A stretch of 64,000 nt of DNA from an uncultured Roseburia sp. (GTDB taxonomy: Bacteria; Bacillota; Clostridia; Lachnospirales; Lachnospiraceae): assembly GCA_934358955.1 (NCBI GenBank), contig CAKRLC010000001.1, positions 18,697-82,696 on the forward strand, given 5' to 3'. Of the stretch, positions 1 to 9,301 are shown one piece after another (positions within the stretch are counted from its first letter, which is position 1; each line of letters begins with the position of its first letter). Made by a program: the position numbers and the translations under genes. Below the pieces are notes generated by a model that searched no databases, had not been told where the DNA came from, and saw only the letters and a program-made list of their open reading frames with translations.

Positions 1-90
1 ATAAATGAATCCCCTTTTCGATGCTTTAGTGTGCTAATGTGGTAGCAAACGAAACTACTTGTTTTATTATATGAAAAGAAAAAAGGAATG

Positions 91-624
91 TCAATCCCTG
101 ATTTCCAAATCCTTTTGCAGTGTATCTAAATACGGAACAAGGACGCCTCTGGCACGCGGCAGAAAAAATTCGGGTTCCAATTCTTCATAGCGGAAGCTCT
201 TTCTGCCACCATCCCTGGCACGATTCCAGAATTCAAGCATTTTGGCAAAACGAAGATAGTAAAATTCATCCCGGTGCGTATAGCTGATCAGAAAAAAAGC
301 AATCCCTCCCTGCTTTTCAAAATTTTCCATGAAAATGACCTGATGCTCATGGATATTCTGCAATGGAAATGTATCCGTATGACATTCTTTGGCGTCAAAG
401 CAGACCGGAATCCCCTGGACAGCCCCGATATAGTCTACGGTACTTTTCTGATCGAAATAAGCAAGTGTAATATGCCTTGTCTGCTTGTCAATGTTGATCG
501 GAGTGATCGGTGTGGGAATCTTTTGGATCAATGCCAGTCCATTTTCCTGATATTTTTCATTTGTGCGGTTTATATATTCTTCTAAAGTGGATCCTCGAAG
601 TCCACGCGAATTCCAGGTTGCCAT
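91..624 (-). CDS. recU: Holliday junction resolvase RecU
   Basis: RecU cleaves four-way DNA junctions during homologous recombination and chromosome segregation in Firmicutes. The 177-residue product has the family's N-terminal block NSRGLRGSTLE (residues 5-15). It also has the nuclease core with VDYIG at residues 63-67 and FDAKE at 76-80, which holds the expected Asp and Lys/Glu metal-site residues. Length is near the usual 170-200. It is transcribed alone from a good promoter at 693-721 and is divergent from the DtxR-type regulator. RuvA and RuvB, its functional partners, are encoded at 33.6-35.3 kb. In Bacillus recU sits beside a PBP gene; here it does not. The first 90 bases of the window, downstream of the gene, show nothing I can identify. 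Confidence 0.93.
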   Translation of the reverse strand: MATWNSRGLRGSTLEEYINRTNEKYQENGLALIQKIPTPITPINIDKQTRHITLAYFDQKSTVDYIGAVQGIPVCFDAKECHTDTFPLQNIHEHQVIFMENFEKQGGIAFFLISYTHRDEFYYLRFAKMLEFWNRARDGGRKSFRYEELEPEFFLPRARGVLVPYLDTLQKDLEIRD

Positions 625-692
625 AGTTCTTCCTTTTCCATTTCTGATGGTTACATGTTACATAATTTGAATTTTGCAACACTTTATTGAAT

Positions 693-721
693 ATTATATA
701 GGAAATAAAGAATGAATTCAA
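693..721 (-). promoter_or_regulatory. Sigma-A type promoter for recU
   Basis: Read on the minus strand, TTGAAT (716-721) and TATAAT (693-698) are separated by exactly 17 bases. The start codon lies about 70 bases downstream. The -10 is a perfect consensus match. Confidence 0.65.
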
Positions 722-744
722 TGAAAATGGATAGGGAGATTTAT

Positions 745-773
745 TTGTAAAAAAAAGTTACTTATGTTATTAT
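745..773 (+). promoter_or_regulatory. Sigma-A type promoter for the DtxR-family gene
   Basis: TTGTAA (745-750) and TATTAT (768-773) are separated by 17 bases and lie about 80 bases upstream of the chosen start codon. The -10 falls inside the dyad at 757-791. Confidence 0.5.
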
Positions 774-791
774 AGTAATAATTAACGTAAC
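757..791. promoter_or_regulatory. Candidate operator dyad over the -10 of the DtxR-family gene
   Basis: A 35-bp imperfect dyad centred on 774 has a perfect inner arm pair TTATTA-TAG-TAATAA and outer arms GTTAC and GTAAC. It covers the -10 hexamer at 768-773. Position and symmetry fit an autoregulatory site for a dimeric winged-helix repressor. It does not obviously match the classic iron-box or MntR-box consensus, so assigning it to the adjacent regulator is inference. Confidence 0.4.
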
Positions 792-854
792 GTGAATAGA
801 ACTATTTGACGTATGGCGTTAGCAGTGAGTGACGAATTATTGGAGGAAAGTTAT

Positions 855-1226
855 ATGGTAATGAATGAGTCAGCAGAAAACTATTTGGAGACGATCCTTG
901 TGCTGAATCACAGATTGGGAAATGTTCGATCCATAGATATTGCAAATGAAATGAATTTTAAAAAACCAAGTGTCAGTGTCGCAATGAAGAATCTTAGGGA
1001 GAATGGTTATATTACTGTAAGCCCGGAAGGATATATTCATCTGACTGATTCGGGGCTGGAAGTGGCAGAAAGAATTTATGAGCGCCATACAACGCTTTCA
1101 AGCTGGCTGATCATGCTTGGCGTTGATCCGCGTGTCGCCGCAGAGGATGCCTGCAAGATCGAGCATGATGTCAGCGCAGAGAGCTTTGAAGCGATTAAGC
1201 GCCATATCAGGAGTGTTTCAAAATAA
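855..1226 (+). CDS. DtxR/MntR-family metal-dependent transcriptional regulator
   Basis: This 123-residue protein has an N-terminal winged helix-turn-helix (about residues 22-60) and the family dimerisation/metal-binding segment (about 65-123). There is no C-terminal SH3 domain. By eye, the block ACKIEH aligns with the Cys-x-x-Glu-His primary-site ligands of DtxR rather than the Glu-x-x-Glu-His of MntR; the N-terminal DtxR Met ligand is Asn here. That leaves the metal (Fe or Mn) open. The start at 855 is preferred over the in-frame ATG at 813 because GGAGG at 842-846 lies 8 bases upstream of it. It is monocistronic, ends before a bidirectional terminator, and probably autoregulates through the dyad at 757-791. 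Confidence 0.85.
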   Translation: MVMNESAENYLETILVLNHRLGNVRSIDIANEMNFKKPSVSVAMKNLRENGYITVSPEGYIHLTDSGLEVAERIYERHTTLSSWLIMLGVDPRVAAEDACKIEHDVSAESFEAIKRHIRSVSK

Positions 1227-1271
1227 AAAAGAGAAAACGGGGTTTTGTTTGCAAGATTTTTCACCCTACAT

Positions 1272-1333
1272 AAAAAAGAGCCTGGTTGTAAAAGAAAAAC
1301 AGATCGTTCTTCTTTACAGCACGGCTCTTTTTT
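1272..1333. terminator. Bidirectional intrinsic terminator
   Basis: AAAAAAGAGCC (1272-1282) pairs with GGCTCTTTTTT (1323-1333), with further internal pairing (TGTAAAGAA-like arms). It separates the convergent DtxR-type gene and the RluC-like gene and has U-runs on both strands. Confidence 0.85.
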
Positions 1334-1336
1334 GCG

Positions 1337-2317
1337 TTATTCTAATCCCTGGATATAGCTCCATGCCCGTTCAAACTCATTACCGGATGGAGCGATCACT
1401 TCTCTTCCATCTTCAAATACGATCCGGTATGCATGCAGCATCTGTGAACGGATCCGCACTTCCCTGCGGAAAAGTTCATTTGTTTTCGGATCACCGTATT
1501 TTACATCACCGATGATCGGATGCCCGATGGACGCAAGATGCGCACGGATCTGATGGGAACGTCCCGTGATCAGGTGCACTTCTAATTCCGTGTAACCGCT
1601 GGCTGTTGCCACCGGACGGTATTCTGTTTCGATAGGCAGATATTCTTTACGTTCAGATTCATTTACGTGAGAAAGAATCTGAACCTTGTTTGTCCGTTCC
1701 TCTTTTTTCAGATAGCCTTTTAAATGGGTTTTCTGATGAAGCTCACCTTTTACGATGCAGCGGTAGAACTTCTGTACCGTACGTTTTTTTAAGGCAGCAG
1801 ACATCTCCTGCAGACCCTTCATGGATTTTCCGGCGATCAGAAGCCCAGACGTATTCCGGTCAAGCCGATTGCAGACGGAAGGCTTAAACGTCTTCAGCTG
1901 GTTCTCGTCTAACTCTCCTTTTCGGATCAGATAAGACAGAATATATTCATTTGCAGAGATATCTTCCGGTACAGCTTTTTGGGAAAGCATACCGGAAGGC
2001 TTATTGATCATAAGTACATCTTTATCTTCATAAACAATGGAAAGTCTGGAAGAATCAATCGCTTTTAAGCTGGCAAATTCAGAATCCGTTTTCTCGGCTC
2101 CAGAAAATTTGTCAAAGGTATCATCCGAAAGGAACAGCTTTACAAGATCACCGGAGGAAAGCTTTTCTGTCCCGTCGGCCTTATGGTCATTTAAAGTGAT
2201 ATTTTTTTTTCGAAGCATTTTGTATACAAAGCTTCCGGAAGCGTTGCTTAATAATTTTTTCAGATATTTATCAAAACGTTGTCCGGATTCATTTGAACCA
2301 ATCGTAAACTGTTTCAT
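1337..2317 (-). CDS. RluC/RluD-type 23S rRNA pseudouridine synthase
   Basis: It isomerises uridines in large-subunit rRNA. An N-terminal S4 RNA-binding domain (about residues 1-70) precedes the RluA-type catalytic domain. The catalytic Asp is D153 in RLDRNTSG, and the downstream TGRSHQIRAHL block is intact. The 326-residue length matches RluC (about 320). The gene lies 14 bases downstream of ygiQ on the same strand and is probably co-transcribed. The exact target uridines cannot be told from sequence, so no symbol is given. Confidence 0.88.
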   Translation of the reverse strand: MKQFTIGSNESGQRFDKYLKKLLSNASGSFVYKMLRKKNITLNDHKADGTEKLSSGDLVKLFLSDDTFDKFSGAEKTDSEFASLKAIDSSRLSIVYEDKDVLMINKPSGMLSQKAVPEDISANEYILSYLIRKGELDENQLKTFKPSVCNRLDRNTSGLLIAGKSMKGLQEMSAALKKRTVQKFYRCIVKGELHQKTHLKGYLKKEERTNKVQILSHVNESERKEYLPIETEYRPVATASGYTELEVHLITGRSHQIRAHLASIGHPIIGDVKYGDPKTNELFRREVRIRSQMLHAYRIVFEDGREVIAPSGNEFERAWSYIQGLE

Positions 2318-2331
2318 AATTGTTCTCTTTT

Positions 2332-4281
2332 CTAATGTTTTTTGCCGCCGGAAGATCTGGAAGGTGAAGCTTTCTTTCCATGGACATTCCGGATCGTCTT
2401 TTTCTTAGTTGGACGTTGTTCAGATTTCTTACCCCGTGTGTTATCTCTGCGGTCATTTCCATAATTTTTGTGTTCACCCTGTCTTGGACGGATCAGGCAC
2501 TTCTTATCAAAACCGATCAGATCCGTTCTTCCTGCTTTAATAAGTGCCTCCTGGACCAGTTCATAATTTTTTGGATTGCGGTACTGGATCAGAGCACGCT
2601 GCATAGCCTTTTCATGCGGATTTACAGCAACATAAACAGGCTGCATCGTCCGCGGATCAACGCCGGTATAATACATGCAGGTTGAAATCGTAGAAGGCGT
2701 TGGGTAGAAATCCTGTACCTGCTCCGGCATATAGCCGAGATCTCTTAAAAATTCTGCCAGCTCGACCGCTTCTTTTAAAGTGGAACCAGGATGGGAAGAC
2801 ATCAGATATGGAACGAGGTATTGCTTTTTGCCGATTTTTTCGTTCATATCTTTATACGCCTTTACAAAACGATTGTATACATCTACGCTTGGCTTGCCCA
2901 TTTTTTCAAGAACTGCATTTGAAATATGCTCAGGTGCTACTTTTAACTGACCGCTGACATGATGCTCGCATAATTCCCTTAAGAATGTGTGGTCTGAATC
3001 GTAGATCAGATAGTCAAAACGGATTCCGGAACGGATAAAAACTTTCTTTACATTTGGCAGTGCGCGCAGCTCTCTGAGCAGCTTCAGATAGTCTGAGTGA
3101 TCAACACGCAGGTTCTGGCATGGTTTTGGGAAAAGACACTGTTTGTGAGGACAAGCACCTTTTGTCAGCTGCTTGCTGCATGCCGGTGCCCGGAAGTTGG
3201 CAGTCGGACCACCAACATCGTGAATATACCCCTTAAAGTCAGGTTCCCAGATGATTTTATTCGCCTCAGCAAGAATGGATTCATGACTGCGTGTCTGTAT
3301 GATCCTGCCCTGATGGAAGGTCAGTGCACAGAAGCTGCAGCCGCCATAGCATCCACGATTGCTGATGAGCGAAAATTTGACTTCCTCGATAGCTGGTACT
3401 CCGCCGAGCGCTTCATAAGAAGGATGATAAGTTCTCATATAAGGAAGTGCGTAAACAGAATCCATTTCCTGCTGGGTTAATGGTTTGGATGGTGGATTCT
3501 GTACAACAAACAGCTTCTCATCATAGGTTTCAAATAAACGTTTTCCGGAAAATGGATCGGTGTTGCTATACTGAATATAAAAGCTTTTTGCATATTCTAA
3601 TTTGTCAGCTTTCAGTGCCTCAAAATGTGGCAGTTCGATCGCATCATAGATACTGTCACGGTCTCTTGTTTTATAGACGGTTCCATCGATAAAAGTGATA
3701 TCCCGGATGTCGAGACCGCTGTCAAGTGCGTCTGCGATTTCAATGATACTGTGCTCTCCCATTCCGTAGGAAATAATATCAGCACCGGAATCAAGCAGAA
3801 TGGATCGTTTTAATTTGTTGGACCAATAATCATAATGAGCAAGTCTTCTTAAGCTTGCCTCAATTCCGCCAATAATGATCGGTTTGTGTTTGTAGGTCTG
3901 GCGGATCAGATTACAGTATACGATCGTGGCATAATCCGGTCTTTTACCCATAACACCGCCTGGTGTGAAAGCATCGGTTGTTCTTCTTTTCTTGGAAACA
4001 GAATAATGGTTTACCATAGAGTCCATATTACCGGCAGAGACAAGGAAACCAAGACGCGGTTCACCAAGCTTGTTGATGGATTCTTTGTCTTTCCAGTCCG
4101 GCTGCGCAATAATGCCGACTTTGTAACCGTGTGCTTCTAAAAGTCTTGTGATAATGGCATGTCCAAAGGACGGGTGATCCACATAAGCATCACCACTGAT
4201 ATATACAAAATCAAGCTGGGCGATACCAGCTTCTCTCATATCCTCTTTACTGATTGGTAAGAAACCCTGATTCATTTGCAT
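2332..4281 (-). CDS. ygiQ: YgiQ-family radical SAM protein
   Basis: This 649-residue protein of unknown substrate has the YgiQ family layout. An N-terminal cobalamin-binding-like domain (about residues 20-290) precedes the radical SAM core, whose cluster cysteines are C311, C315 and C318 (CYGGCSFC). A conserved C-terminal region ends in a Lys/Arg-rich low-complexity tail (about 600-649) that may bind RNA. It sits between two pseudouridine synthase genes, and RimO and MiaB are also encoded in the window. That hints at RNA or ribosome modification, but is only suggestive. Confidence 0.88.
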   Translation of the reverse strand: MQMNQGFLPISKEDMREAGIAQLDFVYISGDAYVDHPSFGHAIITRLLEAHGYKVGIIAQPDWKDKESINKLGEPRLGFLVSAGNMDSMVNHYSVSKKRRTTDAFTPGGVMGKRPDYATIVYCNLIRQTYKHKPIIIGGIEASLRRLAHYDYWSNKLKRSILLDSGADIISYGMGEHSIIEIADALDSGLDIRDITFIDGTVYKTRDRDSIYDAIELPHFEALKADKLEYAKSFYIQYSNTDPFSGKRLFETYDEKLFVVQNPPSKPLTQQEMDSVYALPYMRTYHPSYEALGGVPAIEEVKFSLISNRGCYGGCSFCALTFHQGRIIQTRSHESILAEANKIIWEPDFKGYIHDVGGPTANFRAPACSKQLTKGACPHKQCLFPKPCQNLRVDHSDYLKLLRELRALPNVKKVFIRSGIRFDYLIYDSDHTFLRELCEHHVSGQLKVAPEHISNAVLEKMGKPSVDVYNRFVKAYKDMNEKIGKKQYLVPYLMSSHPGSTLKEAVELAEFLRDLGYMPEQVQDFYPTPSTISTCMYYTGVDPRTMQPVYVAVNPHEKAMQRALIQYRNPKNYELVQEALIKAGRTDLIGFDKKCLIRPRQGEHKNYGNDRRDNTRGKKSEQRPTKKKTIRNVHGKKASPSRSSGGKKH

Positions 4282-4372
4282 TAACCTTTCTGTTTGCTGA
4301 CAATCTTTTGTGTATGGAAAATTGTCTGATTTATTCTATGATTTTTCAAAAATATAACCTTAACAGTATAAC

Positions 4373-5092
4373 TTATTTATTGCATTTTTTCAATGCCGCA
4401 ATCTCTTCTTCTGTCAGTGGACGGTAATCTCCAGGTGCAAGGTCTTCCGGTAGCTGTAACGGTCCCATGGAGATACGTTTTAAATAAAGAACCTTTTTGC
4501 CAACTGCTTCAAACATCCGTTTTACCTGATGAAACTTTCCTTCTGTGATTGTCAACTCAATTTCTGACTTTGGTTCACTTTTTAAAATGCGCAAAGCACC
4601 AGGTTTTGTAAGGCTTTTCTCACCGATATCAACCCCATTTTTGAAAAGGTTGACATCGTCATCTGTAACGATTCCTTCTATTACAGCGAAATATGTCTTT
4701 GCCACATGCTTTGCAGGGCTTAAAAGTTCATGCGCCAGAGCACCGTCATTGGTGATCAGAAGCAGTCCTTCCGTATCAATATCGAGTCTTCCGACCGGAA
4801 AAAGATCGGAACGTACCGTGTCGGTCAGATAGTCCATTACCGTTTTATGAAGGTTATCCTCGGTTGCGGTCACACAGCCTGCAGGTTTGTGAAATAAATA
4901 ATATTCATATTGGCAATATGAAATCTGTTTTCCGTTGCAGCAGACAATATCAGCTTCCGGATCAAGTTTCTGCTCTGGTTTTACGGCAACTGTGCCGTTT
5001 ATGGTAATTTGTTTTGCTTTGATTCGTTTTTTGACCTCAGAGCGGGTTCCGTAACCCATTTCGGTCAGAAATTTGTCTAAACGTGTTTGCAT
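4373..5092 (-). CDS. RsuA/RluB/E/F-type pseudouridine synthase
   Basis: A 239-residue rRNA pseudouridine synthase with an S4 domain (residues 1-60) and the RsuA-type catalytic motif GRLDIDTEG, with catalytic D104. The later KFHQVKRMF block is typical of the small-subunit enzyme RsuA (16S U516). It lies about 90 bases upstream of ygiQ on the same strand. RsuA versus RluB/E/F specificity is inferred only from length and general resemblance. Confidence 0.85.
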   Translation of the reverse strand: MQTRLDKFLTEMGYGTRSEVKKRIKAKQITINGTVAVKPEQKLDPEADIVCCNGKQISYCQYEYYLFHKPAGCVTATEDNLHKTVMDYLTDTVRSDLFPVGRLDIDTEGLLLITNDGALAHELLSPAKHVAKTYFAVIEGIVTDDDVNLFKNGVDIGEKSLTKPGALRILKSEPKSEIELTITEGKFHQVKRMFEAVGKKVLYLKRISMGPLQLPEDLAPGDYRPLTEEEIAALKKCNK

Positions 5093-5149
5093 GAAAAGGA
5101 TTCTCCTGTGTTATAGTGCGCATCAATATGCAATGTTGCCAAGGCAACC

Positions 5150-5872
5150 CTAACGATTTTTACCTTTTAAATAGCTCAGCAGTGGAAACGGATTTACACT
5201 GAATTCTTCCCCGTTTTCATCATTAAAATAAATGCCAAAATGAAGATGTACCGGGAAATTACCGGTCGTCCCTTCTTTATCGCTGTATCCGGTATCCCCC
5301 ATAAATCCAAGGAGTGTACCGGCAGTAACTTCATCTCCGATCTGAAAATCTTCTGCATATCCGGAAAGGTGTGCATAGTAAAAATAGGCACCGCGTGTGC
5401 TTCTTATTCCGATCCGGTAGCCGCCGAGCCGTAGCCAGCCAATCTTCTCAACAACGCCATCTGAGACACTGCGCACAGGGTAAATACCACGTTCATTGAT
5501 AGATGGCATAATATCGCAGCCTTCGTGAAAGCGCTCTCCTCCGAAGGTACGGCCTTCTTTCCATGAATTGGAAAAAGAAACGTCTGCATCTGGATGATTT
5601 GTAATACTTCCTACAGGGAATACAATGGCATCACCCCACATAGCTTCCATTTTACTCTGTATCTGTTCAAATTTTTCCGGCTGGTATTTTTGCAAGAGGG
5701 AAAGCTCTTCCGTGATCGTTCCATCCCGGAAATTCTCCAGTGCAGTCTCATAAGCCAAGGAATTGTCGGCATACAATTTTGTGTCAATCTGCCGTCGGAA
5801 AAACAGATTCACACATACGGCAAGAAACAGTGATAGAAAAAGATAAAAATAAAAATGCTGCTGATTTTTCAT
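5150..5872 (-). CDS. Membrane-anchored M23 (LytM) peptidase-like protein
   Basis: Residues 8-25 form one N-terminal membrane segment, so the 240-residue protein is probably a type II membrane protein with its catalytic domain outside. The C-terminal M23 domain keeps all zinc ligands: H116 and D120 (HEGCD), and HLHFG near residue 210. It should therefore be an active peptidoglycan endopeptidase. Layout and size resemble SpoIIQ-type proteins of sporulating Clostridia. The divergent neighbour is a YlbJ-type sporulation gene, so a sporulation role is plausible but unproven. Confidence 0.85.
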   Translation of the reverse strand: MKNQQHFYFYLFLSLFLAVCVNLFFRRQIDTKLYADNSLAYETALENFRDGTITEELSLLQKYQPEKFEQIQSKMEAMWGDAIVFPVGSITNHPDADVSFSNSWKEGRTFGGERFHEGCDIMPSINERGIYPVRSVSDGVVEKIGWLRLGGYRIGIRSTRGAYFYYAHLSGYAEDFQIGDEVTAGTLLGFMGDTGYSDKEGTTGNFPVHLHFGIYFNDENGEEFSVNPFPLLSYLKGKNR

Positions 5873-6028
5873 ATAGGATAAGCCTCTTGCTCTTTTATAT
5901 TCCGGAAGACAGCATCACGATTTCTGTACGCCACCATTTATATGTCTGCAACCAGTGCTTTTGGTATAGTATGCGAATACGGATGGGATTTCTGGCATAG
6001 AAACTGACTTCCTATAATATAGTTTATT

Positions 6029-6946
6029 ATGAAAAAAAACAGCTTATTCTTTGGTATTTTTGTTTTAATCGCATATGCTCTTATTTTCCCTTCCGATGCC
6101 ATAAAAGCAACACAGGATGCGTTGCTCCTCTGGTATCAGAAAGTATTGCCAACCTTGCTTCCGTTTGCCATTTTTTCTAATATTCTTATTTCTTCGAATT
6201 GTATTACGGCGTTGACGTCACGTTTTTTTAAACGTTTTGGTAAAATTCCGGTCAGTGAAGATGGGGTGTTTGTATTATGCACAGGTCTGCTGTTCGGATT
6301 TCCGATGGGGAGCAAAAATTGTGCAGAGCTTCTGAAGAAAGAAAAAATTTCAAAAAAAGAAGCGGACAGTCTTCTCTTAATGTCGAATCATATCAGTCCG
6401 GCATTTATAAGCGGATATCTACTGACAGATCAGCTTGGCTTAAAAGACTTATTTCCTGTCAGCATCGCACTGCTCTACGGACCGGCACTGTTGCTTGGAA
6501 CCGCAGGTCTTTGTAAAATACAAATGAGCTTTCACGAAAAAAAAGAGGCATCAAGATCTCAAATTAACTTTAAAATCATTGATGCCGGAATTATGAATGG
6601 ATGTGATACCCTCGTAAAAATAGGCGGTTATATGATGCTGTTTGCCCTGATCGGCGCTGCAATCTCAAAGGTGCCAATGCCGGGTATGCTGTATGTGATC
6701 TTTATGAACCTTCTTGAGATCACAAATGGACTTCATCTTCTGGCATTGCAGCCACTGGATCTGAGAATAAAATATTCACTGGCCATGGCTTTTACGGCAT
6801 TTGGCGGGCTCAGCGGTATCGCACAGACTGGTTCCATGATCCGTGGAACTTCTCTTTCTATAAGAAAATATGTCTGCCAAAAGATACTGCTTTCTGGAAT
6901 ATCATTTTTACTTGCGTGGTGCATCGGCTTCGTCTATGGTATCTGA
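6029..6946 (+). CDS. ylbJ: YlbJ-family sporulation integral membrane protein
   Basis: A 305-residue polytopic membrane protein with the YlbJ/nucleoside-recognition-domain layout. N-terminal residues around 37-50 (VLPTLLPFAIFSN) and 87-95 (LLFGFPMGS) match the family signature. In Bacillus YlbJ is a mother-cell protein needed for spore cortex formation; that role is inferred here. A TATAAT at 6013-6018 lies only 10 bases before the ATG and there is no Shine-Dalgarno, so the mRNA may be leaderless or the true promoter may be sporulation-specific. It converges with the coaD operon. Confidence 0.8.
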   Translation: MKKNSLFFGIFVLIAYALIFPSDAIKATQDALLLWYQKVLPTLLPFAIFSNILISSNCITALTSRFFKRFGKIPVSEDGVFVLCTGLLFGFPMGSKNCAELLKKEKISKKEADSLLLMSNHISPAFISGYLLTDQLGLKDLFPVSIALLYGPALLLGTAGLCKIQMSFHEKKEASRSQINFKIIDAGIMNGCDTLVKIGGYMMLFALIGAAISKVPMPGMLYVIFMNLLEITNGLHLLALQPLDLRIKYSLAMAFTAFGGLSGIAQTGSMIRGTSLSIRKYVCQKILLSGISFLLAWCIGFVYGI

Positions 6947-6979
6947 GTCTTATCCGAATGTAGTACACAAAACAGGATG

Positions 6980-7594
6980 TTATTTTAACATATCCGGAGA
7001 AACCTCAATCTGCGGAAGATCTTCGGTATCCTGAGAAGGAGCTGCATTGCTATCAGCAGGTGGATTCAATTCTGCACGGTTAGAGGAAACTACGTCATAG
7101 AATTCCTGGAGAGAAGACATATAATTGTCATGTCTTGCTTTTGCAGAATCCATGGCATGGGAAATAGCCAGTTCAAGATTGCCGAGAATGTCATTTGTAT
7201 ACTGCATAGCACCCATACGGATACCATTGGCATCATTAGTAGCATTGTCAAGAATCTCCTGAGCCTGTTTGGTCGCGATCATGACAACCTCATTTGCCTG
7301 GGCATAAGCCTGCTGCATGATCTGATGCTCACTTACAAGTTCGTCCGTTTTTACCTGAGCCTGCGCAATGATGGAATCAGCCTTTGCCTGGGCATCTGCT
7401 AAAATTGCTTCTTTGTTGCTGATGATCTTCTGGTAACGCTTGATCTCTTCCGGTGTCTTTGTACGAAGCTCATTTAAAAGCTCTTCCATTTCATCTTTGT
7501 TTACGATAATTTTAGTAGATGATAATGTCTGATATTTACAATTATCAATATATTCTTCTATCTCATCTATGATCTGTTCTATTCTGCTTGCCAT
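6980..7594 (-). CDS. Coiled-coil protein resembling ATP synthase subunit B/E
   Basis: A 204-residue soluble, strongly helical protein. Residues 1-60 are a short conserved domain; residues 60-165 are a Glu/Lys/Ala/Gln-rich coiled coil with ATPase stalk-like alanine periodicity; the tail is Pro/Asp-rich. Such proteins are often auto-annotated as ATPase or V-type subunit H, but nothing around it encodes an ATP synthase. It is the last gene of the coaD operon, 11 bases after coaD. The conserved N-terminal helix plus long coiled coil recall DivIVA/GpsB-like scaffold proteins. Function unknown. Confidence 0.75.
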   Translation of the reverse strand: MASRIEQIIDEIEEYIDNCKYQTLSSTKIIVNKDEMEELLNELRTKTPEEIKRYQKIISNKEAILADAQAKADSIIAQAQVKTDELVSEHQIMQQAYAQANEVVMIATKQAQEILDNATNDANGIRMGAMQYTNDILGNLELAISHAMDSAKARHDNYMSSLQEFYDVVSSNRAELNPPADSNAAPSQDTEDLPQIEVSPDMLK

Positions 7595-7605
7595 AGCGAT
7601 ACTCC

Positions 7606-8091
7606 TTATTTTTTAATATTATATTTTGCATAAATCCGGTCAATAAACTGCGCTGGAACAAACTTTGAGATGTCACCTCCGTAAGATGCAAATTCTTTTA
7701 CAATCGTGGAACTAAGATAAGAATACTGCAAACTGGTTGTTAAAAAAATAGTCTCTACGCCAGGATTCTCTACATGATTTGTTTGTGCGATCTGAAGTTC
7801 ATATTCGAAATCTGTTACAGCACGGAGCCCACGCACGATGATCGTCGCATCAATCTGCTTCATGTATTCTACCAGCAATCCATTAAAAGAGGTAACTGTC
7901 ACATTTGGAAGGTCTGCTGTCATCTCTTTAATCATACTAACACGTTCATCCAGAGAAAACAATGAATTTTTTGCACTGTTATTCAATACTCCGACAACCA
8001 GCTCATCAACAATGGCAGATGATCTTTTTATAATATCGATGTGTCCGAGTGTTAACGGATCAAAGCTGCCCGGATAAATTGCTTTTTTCAT
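7606..8091 (-). CDS. coaD: Phosphopantetheine adenylyltransferase
   Basis: CoaD transfers AMP from ATP to 4'-phosphopantetheine, the penultimate step of coenzyme A synthesis. The 161-residue protein has [14 protein letters not shown] at residues 7-20, containing the nucleotidyltransferase HxGH-equivalent (TLGH). It also has the C-terminal SSTIVKE motif. Length matches the family exactly. It follows rsmD by 28 bases, a pairing common across Firmicutes. Confidence 0.97.
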   Translation of the reverse strand: MKKAIYPGSFDPLTLGHIDIIKRSSAIVDELVVGVLNNSAKNSLFSLDERVSMIKEMTADLPNVTVTSFNGLLVEYMKQIDATIIVRGLRAVTDFEYELQIAQTNHVENPGVETIFLTTSLQYSYLSSTIVKEFASYGGDISKFVPAQFIDRIYAKYNIKK

Positions 8092-8119
8092 AATCGTAAT
8101 TACCTTTCCGTGTATCCGT

Positions 8120-8674
8120 TTATTCTTTCTTCATAATAAATGCATGCACATTTGTTTTGTATGTTTTTAATTTTGTCAGTGTGAAACCAAGCTCGTCAAG
8201 ATAGTCAAAGGATGTATCAAGGGAAGCTTCCACGATGATCAGAGTATCTTCTTTGAGAATGGAAGAATCTTTTAAATACTCCAGAACTTCTTTTTCGTAT
8301 AACTGGTTGTATGGAGGATCCATAAATATAATATCAAATTTATATTTTCCTTCCATGCTGCGGATCGCAGATATTGCATCGCTTGCGATCAGTCTGGTTT
8401 CTTTATCAAATTTTGTAAAATGGATGTTGTCCTCAATGCAGGCACAGGCTTTTTTATTATTTTCTGCAAAGACTGCATAACGGGCACCACGGCTGACGGC
8501 CTCAAGACCGATCTGGCCGCTTCCGGCAAACAGATCAAGGAAATAGCTGCCAGGGATTTCATTTTGGATCACGTTAAACAACGTTTCTTTGATACGGTCT
8601 GTTGTTGGTCTTGTATCCATGCCTTCAATGGTTTTTAATGGCAGGCTTCTCGCCGTTCCGGCAATAATTCTCAT
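8120..8674 (-). CDS. rsmD: 16S rRNA (guanine-966-N2)-methyltransferase
   Basis: A 184-residue class I SAM-dependent methyltransferase. The SAM-binding loop is [11 protein letters not shown] (about residues 49-59) and the N2-guanine motif is DPPYN (about 121-125). The N-terminal [13 protein letters not shown] block is the RsmD signature. It lies between pgsA and coaD in a translation/lipid operon. Confidence 0.95.
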   Translation of the reverse strand: MRIIAGTARSLPLKTIEGMDTRPTTDRIKETLFNVIQNEIPGSYFLDLFAGSGQIGLEAVSRGARYAVFAENNKKACACIEDNIHFTKFDKETRLIASDAISAIRSMEGKYKFDIIFMDPPYNQLYEKEVLEYLKDSSILKEDTLIIVEASLDTSFDYLDELGFTLTKLKTYKTNVHAFIMKKE

Positions 8675-8702
8675 AAAATGAACCTCGCTTTGTTCAGAAA
8701 TT

Positions 8703-9245
8703 TTATTTCTGTTCTTTTAAAACAGCTTTGTTTTTTACAATGTAATCAATCAGTGAAACAACTGTTAAAATCAGTGCTACATAGGTTAAAATCATACCCA
8801 GGATCTGGAAAAAGCTGTTCTGGATATTTAAGATCAGCACAATGACCATAAGCATCTGGAAGGTTGTTTTGAACTTGCCCCAGTAGCTGGCAGCGATCAC
8901 GACTCCATTATCAGATGCGATCAGACGGAATCCGCTGATGATAAATTCTCTTGCGATAATGATAACTACGATCCATGCAGCAAGCTGGCCGGTCTGGATC
9001 AGACAGATCATTGCGGAGCAGACAAGCAGCTTATCTGCGAGAGGATCCATAAACTTTCCAAAGTTTGTGACCAGATTATATTTTCTTGCAATCTTTCCGT
9101 CTAACATGTCTGTCAGACTTGCTACGATAAAAATTGCAACTGCAATATAATTGTTATAACCGGTTGTATTTGGAGTAAGCATAAAAAATACAAAAAACGG
9201 AATTAATATGACACGGAAAATGGTTAATTTGTTAGGTAAATTCAT
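8703..9245 (-). CDS. pgsA: CDP-diacylglycerol-glycerol-3-phosphate 3-phosphatidyltransferase
   Basis: PgsA makes phosphatidylglycerol phosphate at the membrane. The 180-residue polytopic protein has the CDP-alcohol phosphatidyltransferase motif complete: DGKIAR, then FGKFMDPLAD, with both catalytic Asp pairs present (about residues 46-71). Four or five membrane segments follow. It lies between rimO (57-base gap) and rsmD (28-base gap). Confidence 0.95.
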   Translation of the reverse strand: MNLPNKLTIFRVILIPFFVFFMLTPNTTGYNNYIAVAIFIVASLTDMLDGKIARKYNLVTNFGKFMDPLADKLLVCSAMICLIQTGQLAAWIVVIIIAREFIISGFRLIASDNGVVIAASYWGKFKTTFQMLMVIVLILNIQNSFFQILGMILTYVALILTVVSLIDYIVKNKAVLKEQK

Positions 9246-9301
9246 AATTGCCTTCTTTCTGAAGTCTTTCAGGCTTCTGATTTTTTAATGATATAAAAAA
9301 C

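Noticed and set aside
6980-7594. V-type or F-type ATP synthase subunit
   Set aside because: Only general coiled-coil composition supports this; no synthase genes or specific motifs are present.
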